In this document: positions 51,001 to 63,472 of the stretch, one piece after another
Layout of the letters: each line of letters opens with the position of its first letter
Position numbering within the stretch: position 1 is the stretch's first letter
Source: Varroa destructor
Taxonomy: Eukaryota > Arthropoda > Arachnida > Mesostigmata > Varroidae
Reading direction: 5' to 3'
Length of the DNA: 64,000 nt
NCBI RefSeq assembly: GCF_002443255.2
Contig: NW_019211460.1
Span: forward strand, 35,473,498-35,537,497
Made by a program: the position numbers and the translations under genes
Notes under the pieces: generated by a model
Seen by the model: only the letters and a program-made list of their open reading frames with translations
Database searches by the model: none
What the model was told of the DNA's origin: nothing

Positions 51001-51579
51001 GTGTACCTGTAAATAAACATGCATTTAGGAAATCCGATAAACAATTATGGCAATAATCTTTCTTTAGTAAGGTAATCTTTTTTGTTTTGAAGTTTTTTTT
51101 TTAACTCAAATAATTAGGCGACTATACTATAATCATGTACTTTCTGATTGACGGCTGAAGCGTGTTCCAGGTACTAGCTAGATGAATATTAACAAAACGT
51201 TTATTTTTTAACACTTTAATGAAAATAGCTATTATCAAAGAAGGGCAAAAATGTCAAGCTTGAATTCAGGTCATGATTGGTCATCAGAGGATATACATCA
51301 ATATTGCAAGTCTGATGCCACGCTGGTCCTTACGGAAATTTACTGTTACGGGTTTGCATGCTCGAGTTGAGCAGTTAAATTAGGTCGCTAAGTGTAGCAA
51401 CTAAAATAAGAAACGTCAGTGATTCAGCAACAATGTAAGCTTCGACAACTGTTCAAATACGACGATACGCGCGGGACGGCCCCCTATTCCTTCATCGTGA
51501 AGGCAGACCCCTCGAAAAAACAGGTGTCGATTTGATTTCTTTTAAAACGTACTGATCTATTCATGATGTCCGCAAAACA
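48047..51579. other. Intergenic, nothing recognised
   Basis: AT-rich, with only short chance open frames. No DUF229 exon remnant was found between the two copies. Confidence 0.4.
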
Positions 51580-52500
51580 GGCAGTTAAAGTTCATATTTT
51601 TAGTAGTTGCTATTAAGTGGCAACTTTCGACAATTGGTGCCGTTACGGGGGCTTGGGGGGGAAATAGAGGGAGGAAAGGTGAAAATAGTAATAGGGATTC
51701 ATTAAAATTAGTTGAGCTATATAACGCTGCGGAAAAGAGACAGTTAGTTACAGTGGGTGCTTGAAAGAGAGATTACTCAGGGCCTCATAAAGGGGATAGT
51801 TGATGATACAGCGTAAAGAGGGTCGAAAAGGAAGTTGCGAGTGATAACAAGTTCATCCGCTGCCCTAGCGATGGTTAAGGGAGATCAAAAGTGAGGAGCA
51901 TGAGCGATGTACGAGAACGTAGGAAGTGGACTGAGTGAAGGATAATGCGGCAGCGCCCTTAGGTGAACCGGCCGATAGGCTAAGAGACATGAGTGTAGCT
52001 TAGGGACGTGGCAGACGTTGGGAAGAGCCTGAAGTGAATAGAGGAGGCACGGGGAACTCCGAAGATTATACGAAAGGCATCGTTTCTCAAAGCTTGATGT
52101 TACTCTATTTTACGGCTCTGCTCACGAAGAAACGATTGGGACAAGTTACGATTAGTGTTCTCGGAAGCAGCCCACAGAATTTAAAGTCAGAGAAAATGGA
52201 GGTATTACAAAAACCTTTTGAGAAAAGATTATGAGTATGGGGCTTCCAGAAGGAGTTGTCGTATAAGGAAAGACAAACAAGGAAAGTGATCTCAGTGGGG
52301 CGAGCATCAGGGTAGCAGGGGGAGCACGTAAATGCTTAAAAACAACCGCAGCTGTTTTGGACGTATGGGGTGAAGGTTTTAGGGAACGGTAAATATCCAG
52401 TATAGTGAATAAATAAAAGTTAGCCGAAGCTAAACAGTGCAGTTCGTCAATATTTTGGCGTCGTCAGCAGAAACTCTGCTACAGATACAGGGGTTCGGTT
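51580..52500 (+). other. Purine-rich, strand-asymmetric tract with primer-binding-site-like motifs
   Basis: From about 51640 to 52400 the plus strand is markedly rich in G and A and poor in C, unlike the flanks. It begins just after TTGGTGCCGTTACGGGGG (51634-51651). That resembles the LTR-end and primer-binding junction of arthropod BEL/Pao-type retrotransposons (typically TGGTGCCGTGACC). A second such motif, TTTTGGCGTCGTCAGCAG, lies at about 52453-52470, after AATAAATAAA at 52407. No gag or pol domain and no LTR pair were recognised. A solo-LTR or leader remnant is the best guess. Confidence 0.25.
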
Positions 52501-55500
52501 CCGCATAAAAAAGAACAGCGTTAGCACTACGTGGCTAAAGCTTTGTTATACGTCCGCGTGTAATACGTAATTCGGGGAAATGTTTTTTGTAAATTTTGAG
52601 AAAGTATAATACCCACGCCTTTCTCACTTTAGTTCACCTATTAATTTTTCTTAAACGCTTCTAATTTTAAGTACTTGATATGATTAACGGTCAATGTATT
52701 CTGTTTCTATTTTTAAATATAGAATTTATCGTAGTAATTGAAACCTGTGTGGTGTTCCATTTCGTCCGAGGTGTGTGTGTGTGTAAAGCCAAATGCACGT
52801 ATTTCTAGATAACCATAGTTTAATTTGTTCGTTAACGTATAAAAAGGTCGGACCAATTCAACATGGTGCTTTGAGATGTTCATGGTATTATATAGTCTAT
52901 GAGATCGTTTTAGCTGGCGGGACTGACGGACGGAAACGACAGTTCGTTCGCTGTTGTCGTATTGGGCGCGTGAATTCTATCAGGTAGTGTTATGTTATCG
53001 GAGCAAATGATCGTAAATCGTCCCCGTCAACACAACACGAAAGTGTTGTGTACGTTAGTACTCATAGTAAGCACGTTAGTAATCATTTTACTAATATGCA
53101 TCGACTTATAGCACAGTTACTGTGAACAGCGGTAGCCACCCGGCGGCTAGTGCAGCGGCTACGGTACCATATATATATATATATATATCAAGCGATAGCC
53201 TCAAACTTAAGCTAGAAACCGAGTGCCTCAAACAGAACCTCCGAGATGTTAGTTCGGATTAAGCTGTTCGTTACAAAGCTCGACAGCCGTGAACACGTAT
53301 CCTCAAGACGAGATAACGGTTGCACAAAAGCATCATAACCGTAAAGCTTTGGCCGTCTTGACAAGTAACCCAAGCACCGTATTGTTTCCGAAGACGTGCA
53401 TCTCGAGATCAACGAGAGCACTCTAAGACGGGGCCTTAGTGGATCCACAAACGAAAATGAGATAGAAGGTAGATAGGTTTGAGATGAAGCTTCTGTGAGA
53501 AAAAAAAGTGGCGAGCACTATGAGCCGCTGGTAAGGGCTGAAATCATCCTCCCTGTTCGGTGCGACATAGGTGTGAAATCTAGCAATCGTTAACGGTAGT
53601 AAGTGATTGGATGTGGTCAGTTAACTAGGTTTCTCTTACAGGGCGGACAAATCAAATCTTCGATTGTGTCAAACTCGTCCTCGACTTCCGGCCCCGCTGG
53701 CCCCAACGTCGTGACAAAATGTTGTCGTCGGCAGACTCAAGGACTGTGAGACAATGTGGTATGATTATGGCGAGGACCGCAGTTGTTTAAATTTTGTTTT
53801 TATAATAATCTGTTGACCGCATTGTTTCATGTGGTTTATTAGCAGAACACCGTCTTAACGTAAAATATAATCTCGTTGTTCCATCTGATCCGCGACCCTC
53901 TTACAGCCGGTCTGAAACCTCGTACTTAATAGACAAACACGTTACCATTGCGGACCCTTATATATATATATATATCTTTTGGCAGGTTAGTATCCAGTAG
54001 GGTTACTTGATCCTCGGTAGCCAATAACTAGACGTAGTCGAATTTGCTTTTGAGTGATTTAGAACGCCATTTGTAGAGAGAATTCGCAATGTTAAACTAG
54101 ACGGATAATTAGAGTCTATTTGCGCCGAGGAACTTTGCGGACAAGCAAGGTCCGCCAATTGCGCCCGCTTTCTTTCACCATATCCCTGTTATTCGCTATG
54201 GTAATTTTCGTGCTAGGCCCACTTTTGTGCCGCCTTTTATGTTCTCAACGAGACGCATGGTCATCTAGCCAAAGCAATGACTGGTTTTAACAAACGCTGG
54301 CAGTTATTGCCTATCCTCAAGTCAGTGCCTATAAGAAGCACATTTGGCTTTGGCTGGGCACACAGTTACCAGCGACGCTGTGTTTCTTACGGACTCGAAC
54401 AGTTGGTAGCTTTATTGTGAGTTAGTGAAATTCGTCAACTAGCGCCCTTGTCATACTCCAGTGCACCAATTTTGTCCGTCTGTTTTGAAAATGCGGCAGA
54501 CAAAGCGTTCTGATGCTCTCAAGGTATAAAATTAGATTAGAAAAATCAGCAACCAAATAAATGGTCGCCGCTCGCAAAGGCCGTGCTCAAGTAACACACG
54601 CGTAGGAATCGGGATCTGTTACGGTAGAAATTAGTCGATATGTTTGCGTGGCCGAAAATTTTTATGAAGTGAAAGTAAAGTACGATTGAAAATGTCCACT
54701 CGTTCAATTCGGACAATACATAGCTAATGGTTGACGGCTTATCAAGCTGCCGATCCGTGTAATATAGAATAGCGCATGAGTTTTCTATCAGTACTAGTCG
54801 TACATGCAAACAGACAGATACGTATCGTTTAACAATGTAAGAGAGGGCCTATCGTTGTCCAGGTTGCTGCAGCTAGTCCTTATCCTTTCTGCTATGTGTG
54901 ATCCCTTAGCTATAAAGTTAGGTTGACTGCCTTGGGGTTTTGGCGGCATTAAGCCGACACTTGTCCTTACACCGATGCGATGTTTTCAACAAACGTTCAC
55001 TCGCTTCTCGAACTAATCGTGTATCGCTAACAAGACTATTCGTATCCTAATAAGCCTCAGCCGATACGCCAAACTGTGAATATGATCGACCAAAACGGCC
55101 AGTGGACATACATACACGTGCCGTTCTACGTGTTCCAGTAGGCACAGTACTAAGCGGTTCTTCACGACATCGTTTTTCTTTCCAGACGGATCTAAACGCT
55201 GCTTAGATGGCAGTCACTCGTTGTTGATTATCACTCAGTGCACTTAGTGAACAACGGCCTAACTCGTGTGAAGTTCGTAACTCGCTCCTACTTTAGGCCT
55301 TTTTAGCAGATGGCTCTAATGTCGCTTTATTGGAGTTATGATCCATTCCGATAAGCACAATCGTTATATGGTGGCAGCGGTCGTTTGTGGACACACTTGC
55401 ATATTGACTGATTGATATTACTTCTCTTTAAATGGGTCATTCAAATGCGTACTATCAGTATTGTGATAATTCTGATGACGAATAGAAACGTACAAATGTG

Positions 55501-55919
55501 GTCTCTGTTCGGTAGGCGTTCAACACTCATTGAACGTTGTAGACTCTACAGAAACAAGCCCGGGTTATGGTAGGATTGCTGCACTCACATACGCTCAGTT
55601 AGTTCAAAATCAATTTTATTCATACGCATTGAGGACAGAGTTCAGATCAATCGGGCGAGCGGTCTTCATATCCGCCCTTATCACTATGATGAAAATCTCG
55701 CATAAAAGACAAGCTTCTTCTTTGTTTTCAGTTCAGTTCATTTGCCCGCGGGCAAAATTCGATATGAACAATAAATCTTCACTGGCTTTTATTCTGAAGA
55801 GGATGTTTACGCGTGAATAATCCATTACGAACAATTGCTGCTGACTTCAGATCTGATATTTGTGTATCGGTGCTGTTTCAGAAAGACGTCAATCGATCTG
55901 CCGCTCGCGGACTATCGTC
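52501..55919. other. Intergenic; unassigned minus-strand open frames; likely promoter side of DUF229 copy 2
   Basis: A minus-strand frame at 53212-53448 is open for 78 codons but begins with GTG. At about 53645-53720 a minus-strand frame (LGPAGPEVEDEF, then TIEDLICPP) ends at a donor-like CCT, then GTAAGAG. It could be a gag fragment or an orphan exon. (AT)n runs lie at 53168-53188 and 53957-53975. Just before DUF229 copy 2, GTGCTGTTTCAG at 55871-55882 is acceptor-like, so the 5' UTR may be spliced. Confidence 0.3.
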
Positions 55920-58900
55920 ATGAGCTTCATCGCTAACTCGCGGATACCTCGTCGCTGTACAAACGCTGCACTCACATTGTTCACAGTTATCTTCACCTTA
56001 GTCCTCATTATTCAAGATGGCAACCTACTGTTCGGTAGGTGAAATCACCACCGCGGTAGAACGTAGTATGCATTGCTATTAAAGAACTACAGAGCACTAT
56101 AAAGTTTAGCAAAATGTACCGTTAACGCGCTTACCTTCTCTCCTTACTAATGAACAGACTTCCGGATGACAAAATGTCGCTACTTGAGAAGTTATCAACG
56201 AGTGTGTTTTATACAGTCAGTTTACATACAATTCGTCACTCGAACGATTTTCAACATACTCGCATTAAATATTGAAAACGATGGGTTTTAACAATCAACG
56301 TTACCATAGTTGTCTCTGTGTGTAGTTAACCGTCAGTAGTTTCTACATGTTATTTATGCGTACTAGTGCCATTTATTGCTATTTAAATTCTACAAAGTAC
56401 GCTGACTTTTCGATTATACTGCGAAACGTACCATGTGTTGGCTTACCATGATCATGCACTGCCCTGACGCGTTATCGTCATGATATTTGATATAATTGGA
56501 CCCGTCGAGTCGTAACAAAAGCAAACAATATGTCTTATTGTGCCCCCGAAACGGTGTGTTTCGTCCTGATGCTGAATCATGCCGCTTCTGCGGTTTGGTT
56601 GATTGTGAGATACAATTCGTATTCTCCTGATTCAGGAAACTGCTTTAGGAGGCCATAGCGGAACGTGATAGAACACGGTCGGCGCCTTCAGCATACGACA
56701 ACGAAAAATCAGATGGTACGACCATGAAAATAGAAAAGACTCTTGACCTACTAGTAGTGACTAATCTTGCTTTATCTAAACCGAAACAAACGGGACTGGT
56801 AGGAATATCGTTAGAGAAATTACGCCCACATGTAACTATGATGGTGTTATACGGCATTCCATTCTTCTGTGCCAGCTGCAGCCGTGTTCTTCTATACATA
56901 TAATTTCCTATTTAGGGCAAAGTACATACATCTACTGCCAAATTAATGTATGTTATACCCAAGAATTTCATTTAATTTTGCGTGCACACTTACCTGCTTT
57001 CATTTAACGTAGATAGTAACTTCTAGACTTTATTTTCTGACTAAATATTGACTTCGAGACGATCAGCAAAGACAAACTTAAGATAATTTTGGCGATTTTT
57101 TTCGAAGTAAACAGAAAAACCTGTAGCTCAATCTTGTAGCTAGATAGGTGCTATGTTAACACGCAAGGCTACGAGACTTTCATCAAATACTGCTAGTAAA
57201 CCAGTCTGGTCTAATATCTGCATTGCCCAAACGTTCATGGTATTAAGAAGTCATGAGAAACATTGCAATTCACTTCCGCCTCCGACATTTGTGTTATACG
57301 TGACGTTTTGCTATCAACATAAGACCCAGGTCTAAGAGAGCCATATCAGAAGCTATCCTACTTTTCCGAGAACAAATCGAAATTAAGATTATTTTGTACA
57401 AGTTTTTTTTTATCCGAACGCTAAAGCATCATAGATACCGCAGAAAATACTGCTATACAGAAAATAATTTTTGGCATGCGCTCTGCCTAGTTGGAGCTTA
57501 TGTAGAACTTCAATGGTACGCAGGAGGATTAGCAATTTCTCATTTCACTAGTGCAGTTAATAGTCGGTTAATATATAGACAAAAAAAAAAAAAAAAAAAA
57601 AAGAGTACAGGTGATGAACTGGCAATGAATGAAATTGGCATTGAGCTGCTTACTTGATTCCTAGTGCCTTTTTATCATATAAAATAGGTTTGGTCCTAAG
57701 TTGACAAACGAAGGAGAGTGCCAGTAGCCCATTCAGCCAGAAATTGAAAAGTCATTGTCCTTAAGTGCATGCCTTGATTTTTCTATTAGCTGCATGTGTT
57801 GTTCTTGGGTCCTTTTAGATGAGCCAGGTCGGACTGCACAGTCTCTAAAGAATCACCTGATGCTCAACTGGAGTGAACCTCCTATCATTTTTGCCAAAGG
57901 TGCGCCAGTCTGCAAAGTACCTCAATTCCATCCATTAGATAAGGAGATCTGGCCTTATTACCGTGCACCCCCCTCAGAAATACACTGCAAGGTACGTAGG
58001 CTAAGGAGAGCTGCAGTCGCTTTGCAGCAGTCACTCTTATTGCCTGTCCTAGAATGCGCTTCATTTCAAATTTAGATCTGCACATTTATCTAGAACCAAC
58101 TGACCGGCTTGAATCGTCGTTATAGATATATATGGCTCCTTTTAGGCAAGTCGTCGTTGGCGATTATTGATAACTTGCCTTAGTCGAATTGGTCGTTGAT
58201 TTGACATAGCTTTTTTTTTCGGCTGGTATGTTTTTCGTTGTCGGTTACTCATTCGACTAGTAACACATCTGTAACACAGTAACTGTGTTTCATCTGTATT
58301 TTAGAGGCGGCAAGAACCGATGTCCTATATGCATTTGGAAACCAGCGAATTAGAAATCTCTTCTCGTGCATATTTATATTCATGTTTCGCCGAAGACCTG
58401 CTGCGCGATGGAGATAATGGCGTCAAGTTCGTGGAGCTGAGGCCACTGTTTGTGGGACGAACCTATCTGGAACAGCGGACCGGCGTCCAAGCAATACGAG
58501 TAACGTGTTATAACGTTTTAAAAATTTTAACATATTCACACATTCATCTCGTAGCGCCAAAGCTCGCACCAAAAAAGATCGCAAACGCGCTAGGGGCCGC
58601 CCCGAAAAAACGGCGAAACGTTTTCATATTTGGGATTGATTCGCTGTCAAGGTTAGCAGCGCTGCGAATGCTACCCTTAACTTACAAATACCTAGTCAAT
58701 AATCTTTCGGCCTCTGTATTACGCTCGCATCATAAGATTGGCGACAACACGTTTCCCAACCTTCTCACGATTCTCAGTGGTAACCGCAAAAAGCATCCGA
58801 ACGACATTCATAGTAGTCAGGAAACACACATGTGCGATAAGTGGCCGCTCATTTGGAAGCGATACGCCAAGGAGGGCTATGAAACATTTTACGGAGAAGA

Positions 58901-59867
58901 TTATCCGAAATTTGCCACTTTTAACTACCTCCTTAATGGATTTATTAACCAACCAACGGACCATTATTTAAGACCTTTTTGGTTGGCTGTCGAAAGCTCG
59001 ATGGTGTTGAGAAGTAGCTCATTACTGTGCTACGGGATAACCCCTAAGTACAAGTTACAACTTGATTATTTAAGATACTTTCTTCGGAGAAACAGCACCG
59101 ATCCTTATTTTGTATTCAGTTTTTTGGTCGAGATTTCCCATGACTATCAAGAGTATGTGGGCGCAGCGGACCAAGATATCGTGAGCATGTTGGAGTTGCT
59201 TAGAGAGCAGGTGCTTTCTGGAGAGACACTCCTGATCGTACTGTCAGACCACGGACATCGATTTGACCCAATTCGTCGAACTCGTCAGGGTCACGTCGAA
59301 GAACGTCTTCCTCTTCTGGCGATAGCAACGGGTGATTCCAGCCAACGAACAACGCTAGCCTACAACAGCAATATGCTCACTTCTCACTACGATACCTACG
59401 AAGTATTGAGATCCCTTTTGCCAGCTAGAAGTCGACCTGAGCAAACAGAGTTCGGAATCAACATCCTTGACAATTTGGTACCGAGTAACCGCACTTGTTC
59501 ACAGGCTGGAATACCCGACCTATATTGTACCTGTACTTCTCAGGAGGACGCGGGCGGTTTCGATGAAGGCATGGCAATCGATTTGGCACAAAGAGCTGTA
59601 GGCTTTATCAATAGTATGTTGCAGAAAGATTATATAAGTTCATCCGCGTGTAGCAGGCTGTCTCTTAAAAAAATTGCCTCCATGTTCTTGATAGGTTATG
59701 AGAAAGTTCTAAGTTTAGAAACGAGCCCAGGTAATGCTCTATTTGAGTTGCGCTTTCGAGACTGGAATGATCAGCTAGAGGAGCCTATGTTCAGTCGAAT
59801 TAATCGGTATGGTGAGCCTTGCATACGAAGTCAAACTTTACGCAAGTACTGTTATTGTGGTCGTTGA
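55920..59867 (+). CDS. DUF229 alkaline-phosphatase-fold type II membrane protein, copy 2 (intact)
   Basis: Exons 55920-56034, 57819-57991 and 58305-59867 join in frame (phases 1 and 0, as in copy 1), giving 616 residues. The N-terminus MSFIANSRIPRRC is basic and is followed by a single hydrophobic span at residues 15-32. This predicts a short cytosolic tail with the body in the secretory lumen or outside the cell. Core motifs: NVFIFGIDSLSRL (Asp208), IGDNTFPNLLTIL (243-248 is DNTFPN), WPLIWKRYAKEGYETFYGED, DHYLRPFW and SDHGHRFDP (410-418), then CSQAGIPDLYCTC and the Cys-rich end KYCYCGR. DUF229 is placed in the alkaline phosphatase/sulfatase superfamily. The metal-ligand Asp/His residues are visible, so a hydrolase or transferase activity on a phosphate- or sulfate-type ester is plausible, but the substrate is unknown. 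Introns are 1784 and 313 bp. Poly(A) signal at 60118-60123. No defect seen. Confidence 0.88.
56645..56902. other. Interval open on both strands inside DUF229 copy 2 intron 1
   Basis: The minus strand has an ATG frame, 56899-56645 (84 residues, MYRRTRLQLAQ). The plus strand is open over the same stretch without an ATG (EAIAERDRTRSAP, then KIEKTLDLLVV) after an acceptor-like CTGCTTTAG. No donor in a phase that fits the host gene was found. Unassigned. Confidence 0.25.
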
Positions 59868-60117
59868 CGAATAGATCGTTAAGAGCGTCCATCGATTCAG
59901 ATGCACGTATATCGAAAGTTACTGCATAACAAGTGGGTCCCGCAGACGGTCTCAACTAAAGCACTAGCAGCAGCTGCATGTTAACTAACTTATTCGACGC
60001 TGTTAACGAGTAACTGTATGATAGACATCTGGCTGATTTTTCAAGCTGTCAAAAGTCCTACACAAGTCCAACAGATACTATAGCAACTAAGTTATGAATG
60101 CCGCTAACTCTAAGTAG

Positions 60118-60123
60118 AATAAA
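60118..60123 (+). terminator. Poly(A) signal of DUF229 copy 2
   Basis: AATAAA about 250 nt after the TGA stop. An A run of about 23 follows at 60147. Confidence 0.55.
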
Positions 60124-63100
60124 AGGTATAATGCTTTCGTTAGTAGAAAAAAAAAAAAAAAAAAAAAATGTCTATAATCAACAAAGGAGAATTCAATTTC
60201 TGTTAAAACTATGAACAGAAACAAGCTGTGAAATTCAGTGCATTAAAATTCATGCTCTAAGGGAAGTACCGGCTCGGCCATTTGACTTAATCATCAACAT
60301 TTTTTGCTTTGTATGCAAAGCTACATTCCTCAACTTAGCACTTACTAGTTAAAATATATCGCTGAAATTTGCAGCAGTTATCTAAAATAAAAGCGAACTA
60401 TAAGCGTTACATAAACAAACGTTTCGTTTGACGCTAGGCTGACCATGCGATCCTTGCTTAAGTATAATCTTACAATAAAATACTCACCCAATGAATGGTA
60501 AAAGGCCACAAGAACTTTTGAAAGCACAAACAATCGCCCGAAATGATGTCAAGAACAAAAACATTTAAATTAACATATGAATACACGTATTTCATGAGTT
60601 GAACTTTATTCACGAGTGAGAGGAAGTTGAACTTAATGACATTGTAATAGAAATTGTATTTTAATGTAGCGCCATTTTCTGTTCCTGACCAAAAAATATC
60701 AAATATCCTGACGATAGCTCTGTGAATCCAAAGCCGACCCTACACCATCAACGGTACGATGTCCTTTTGGAACGACCAACCCGATGTCGCTCGGATATAC
60801 TAACGGCAAAAGATGCAGAAGGCCAAATCAAAAAAGGTAATCAACAGCCTGTCTACGTTGAGCTTTACCGATTTTGATTACCGTAACGTAAACTCCGAAT
60901 ATTTACTTTTTATTTAGCGAAATTTTACCTTTCAATTATTATTACTGCTGCGACCAATCTTCAACAAAATCAAAATCATCATCCCGTCTGAGAACTTTAC
61001 CGAATATTTCTTTTTAGCGTAGGGTGGTCAAGAAGCAATAATCCTGTACGACATATAGGTTAGCTTGATGAATGACGAAAATCAGTTGGGACGCCATTGA
61101 AGCTTGCCGCTAATAATTATTGGACCATGCCTAGAAAAACGATCATGGAAATTTTTTATATTTGGAAACATAACAGTATTCGAAAGGGAGCATATTAATG
61201 GCAACATAAAAACTAATATTAGACAAATTATCGAATCAAGCAGACGACATAAATCGTTTTCGGTTGAATAATAGGTTGACAATGATTAAGTGTACTACTG
61301 CATAACAGATGTGCGTTCCAGCCGTAGTAGTTCGTATCATTTCCATGCTGTTTTGTCACTATAGTTTTGTCGTTACCGTGCGTAAAAACCTACGTATATA
61401 GCATACTCTGAATGTTTTGTCCGGTATCGACGTCAGCCACTCCATCCGACCACAACGCGCTCCTAAAATTAGGACGTAAATACGTTGCCCACTATGCTAC
61501 CACTGACATAACGTAACCCTAAAGAAGCGATCACAGCAGGACATTAGTGTTGTTTACTATTAGTAACTTTTTGGCGTTGCGAGCCTATCCCAAAGGAGGA
61601 ATATATGAAAACAAGTAGGCCGACTAGCTTTTAACAAGATCGTGTATTGTTCTTCCTCCCGGAACTGCAACAATACGATACATCTCGTAAGAACGTTTAT
61701 AAGAGCTACGTTGATTCGAACAAGTTACCATTAGAGTCGAATGAAAAATACTGCCTTTTTTTTCTCTCTAGCAGTCATATATTTTTCCATACACCGTTGG
61801 CAAGGTCAATGTTCGTCATATGGATATACCATGTTTTAGATATATAGGTGGACTGAGTCTTCTTTTTCAATGTATGCCCAGATATAAGATCTTGCAGATA
61901 TCCACGATGTAAGGTAATTGCTAGAGAAAAGGAAAGTACTGAAGACTGGCTGAGTACTGAGTACTGAGTGGATTACGGCCGATATTGTAAACTCTGCGCG
62001 GGGCCCAATGGCCCTTGCTATGCAGCCGTATACACGACAAATGGTTTCATTGCGATCTTCCCTCAAGTATGCGGCCAACTAATTTATACGAGGGGTTAGC
62101 TGTTTTATGTTCAAGCCTTGGCTACTGTGAGTACTTTTCGATTTCCAGAAACACGCGAACTTTACGGATATATTTTATACACGACTATTTTCCATTACCT
62201 ACTTACCAAGGCATCTGTTAGGATGCCATTCTTTATTAGGCCCACCTGATCGCTCTGGGTTTTTTATTTCTTTTTAGAAGCTGCGCGGACCCCTTTTACT
62301 CTGCCCACGAGAAGGTTAAACCTATTTTTGTATCCATTATCCCTTGTATTATCCAATAATATTAGCTGAGCCTAAGTGCATGGCCGAAAATAGTAGGTAA
62401 CAAGCAACGGTCGAGGCTGCAATAACAAATGGTTTGTCTATCTAAATGGATTTGTCTCTATAAAGAACCTTATCTATAGGATTACCATCTAGAGTGTAGT
62501 TGCTATTTCAGACTATAGTAGACGCTGATATGCATGCGAGTATGGCTGAACTGGATAATTTAGCAGGATTTCGGAACAATTTCCCGTTAATCTCCAATTT
62601 TGCGATCGTTTAATGGGTCCGTGCGCCACACGGTGTATTATATACCGATATAAACATTAGATGTGTTCAAAAATATTTAGAGAAAGACTGCACCTCTATC
62701 CTATTGTTTGTTGTTTCATTTAATCACAATGATGCTGCGTAGCGGTGCCTGAGCGAACGCACCAAGGTTTTGCTCAGCCAGAGTATCTTTATATAATGTA
62801 TCTGATTAGGTGAACAATAGTTTGAAAGATCTCGTTCGCCATCTTCTCCGACCATATATACATGTAATAGTGACTTAAAAAAAAAAAACAGCTCAATATG
62901 TTGTATACTTTCAGATTGTGCTATCAAATCTAACAACTTTTAATAGTAAGGTATAATCTAGCGTATTGCTTGTGATTGATTTTGACAGGGGCTTTAAGCC
63001 AAAATGCTGACCAGACCTGCGGCGGACATTTCGGCTCTTGTTTAGTCTAGCACGAGACCTACTTGGGTCTAATAATTTACATATATTATTTGCTACCGCT

Positions 63101-63212
63101 GGAATCGATAATGGACAGGAAAGCAGGCCTAGTATTCAAGAAGGCAAGTCCGGAAGTATATGTATATATATTTACATAATGCAATACAACGGCCTGCCGA
63201 GCGTAAATGGCT
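60124..63212. other. Intergenic, weak exon-like stretch only
   Basis: At 60695-60835 both strands are open. On the plus strand the frame (YPDDSSVNPKPT) meets a donor-like AAAAAAG, then GTAATC. On the minus strand a long pyrimidine tract leads to TGCCGTTAG. Neither frame resembles a known family. The rest shows nothing. Confidence 0.3.
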
Positions 63213-63472
63213 TTACTTTTTTTTCTTTTGATATGACACACAAACGGTGTCTCGACTGAAGCTAACTCGGCCTTTCTCAAAAATATCATGGTTATTGTTG
63301 GTTGTCAGGTTGAGTACGAGCATTTTCTCTGCTGCCAGCGGATGCCAAACCCCAGTTGTACACCCCAGATCTTCTTGCTCTGCATAGTAATGGCATCGTT
63401 TTGTGAGCCGTATTGACGGAATGTACTCATAGAAGTTCACATATTTACATCGTCGGACCATGTATGCAAGTC
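63213..63472 (-). CDS. Candidate terminal exon of an unknown gene extending right of the window
   Basis: On the minus strand a strong pyrimidine tract and CAG acceptor (GTATTATTTTTTTCAG) at 63473 is followed by 85 open codons and a stop. The peptide begins LAYMVRRCKYVNFYEYIP and contains CTTGVWHPLAAEKMLVLNL. It has several Cys and two NxT/NxS-like sites, and ends in Lys. The phase at the acceptor is 1. I recognise no family, and another frame in the same interval is also partly open, so coding status is uncertain. Confidence 0.3.

Noticed and set aside
57582..57605. A run of about 20 as a retroposon tail
   Set aside because: No target-site duplication or element body recognised upstream. It lies inside a DUF229 intron and may be simple slippage.
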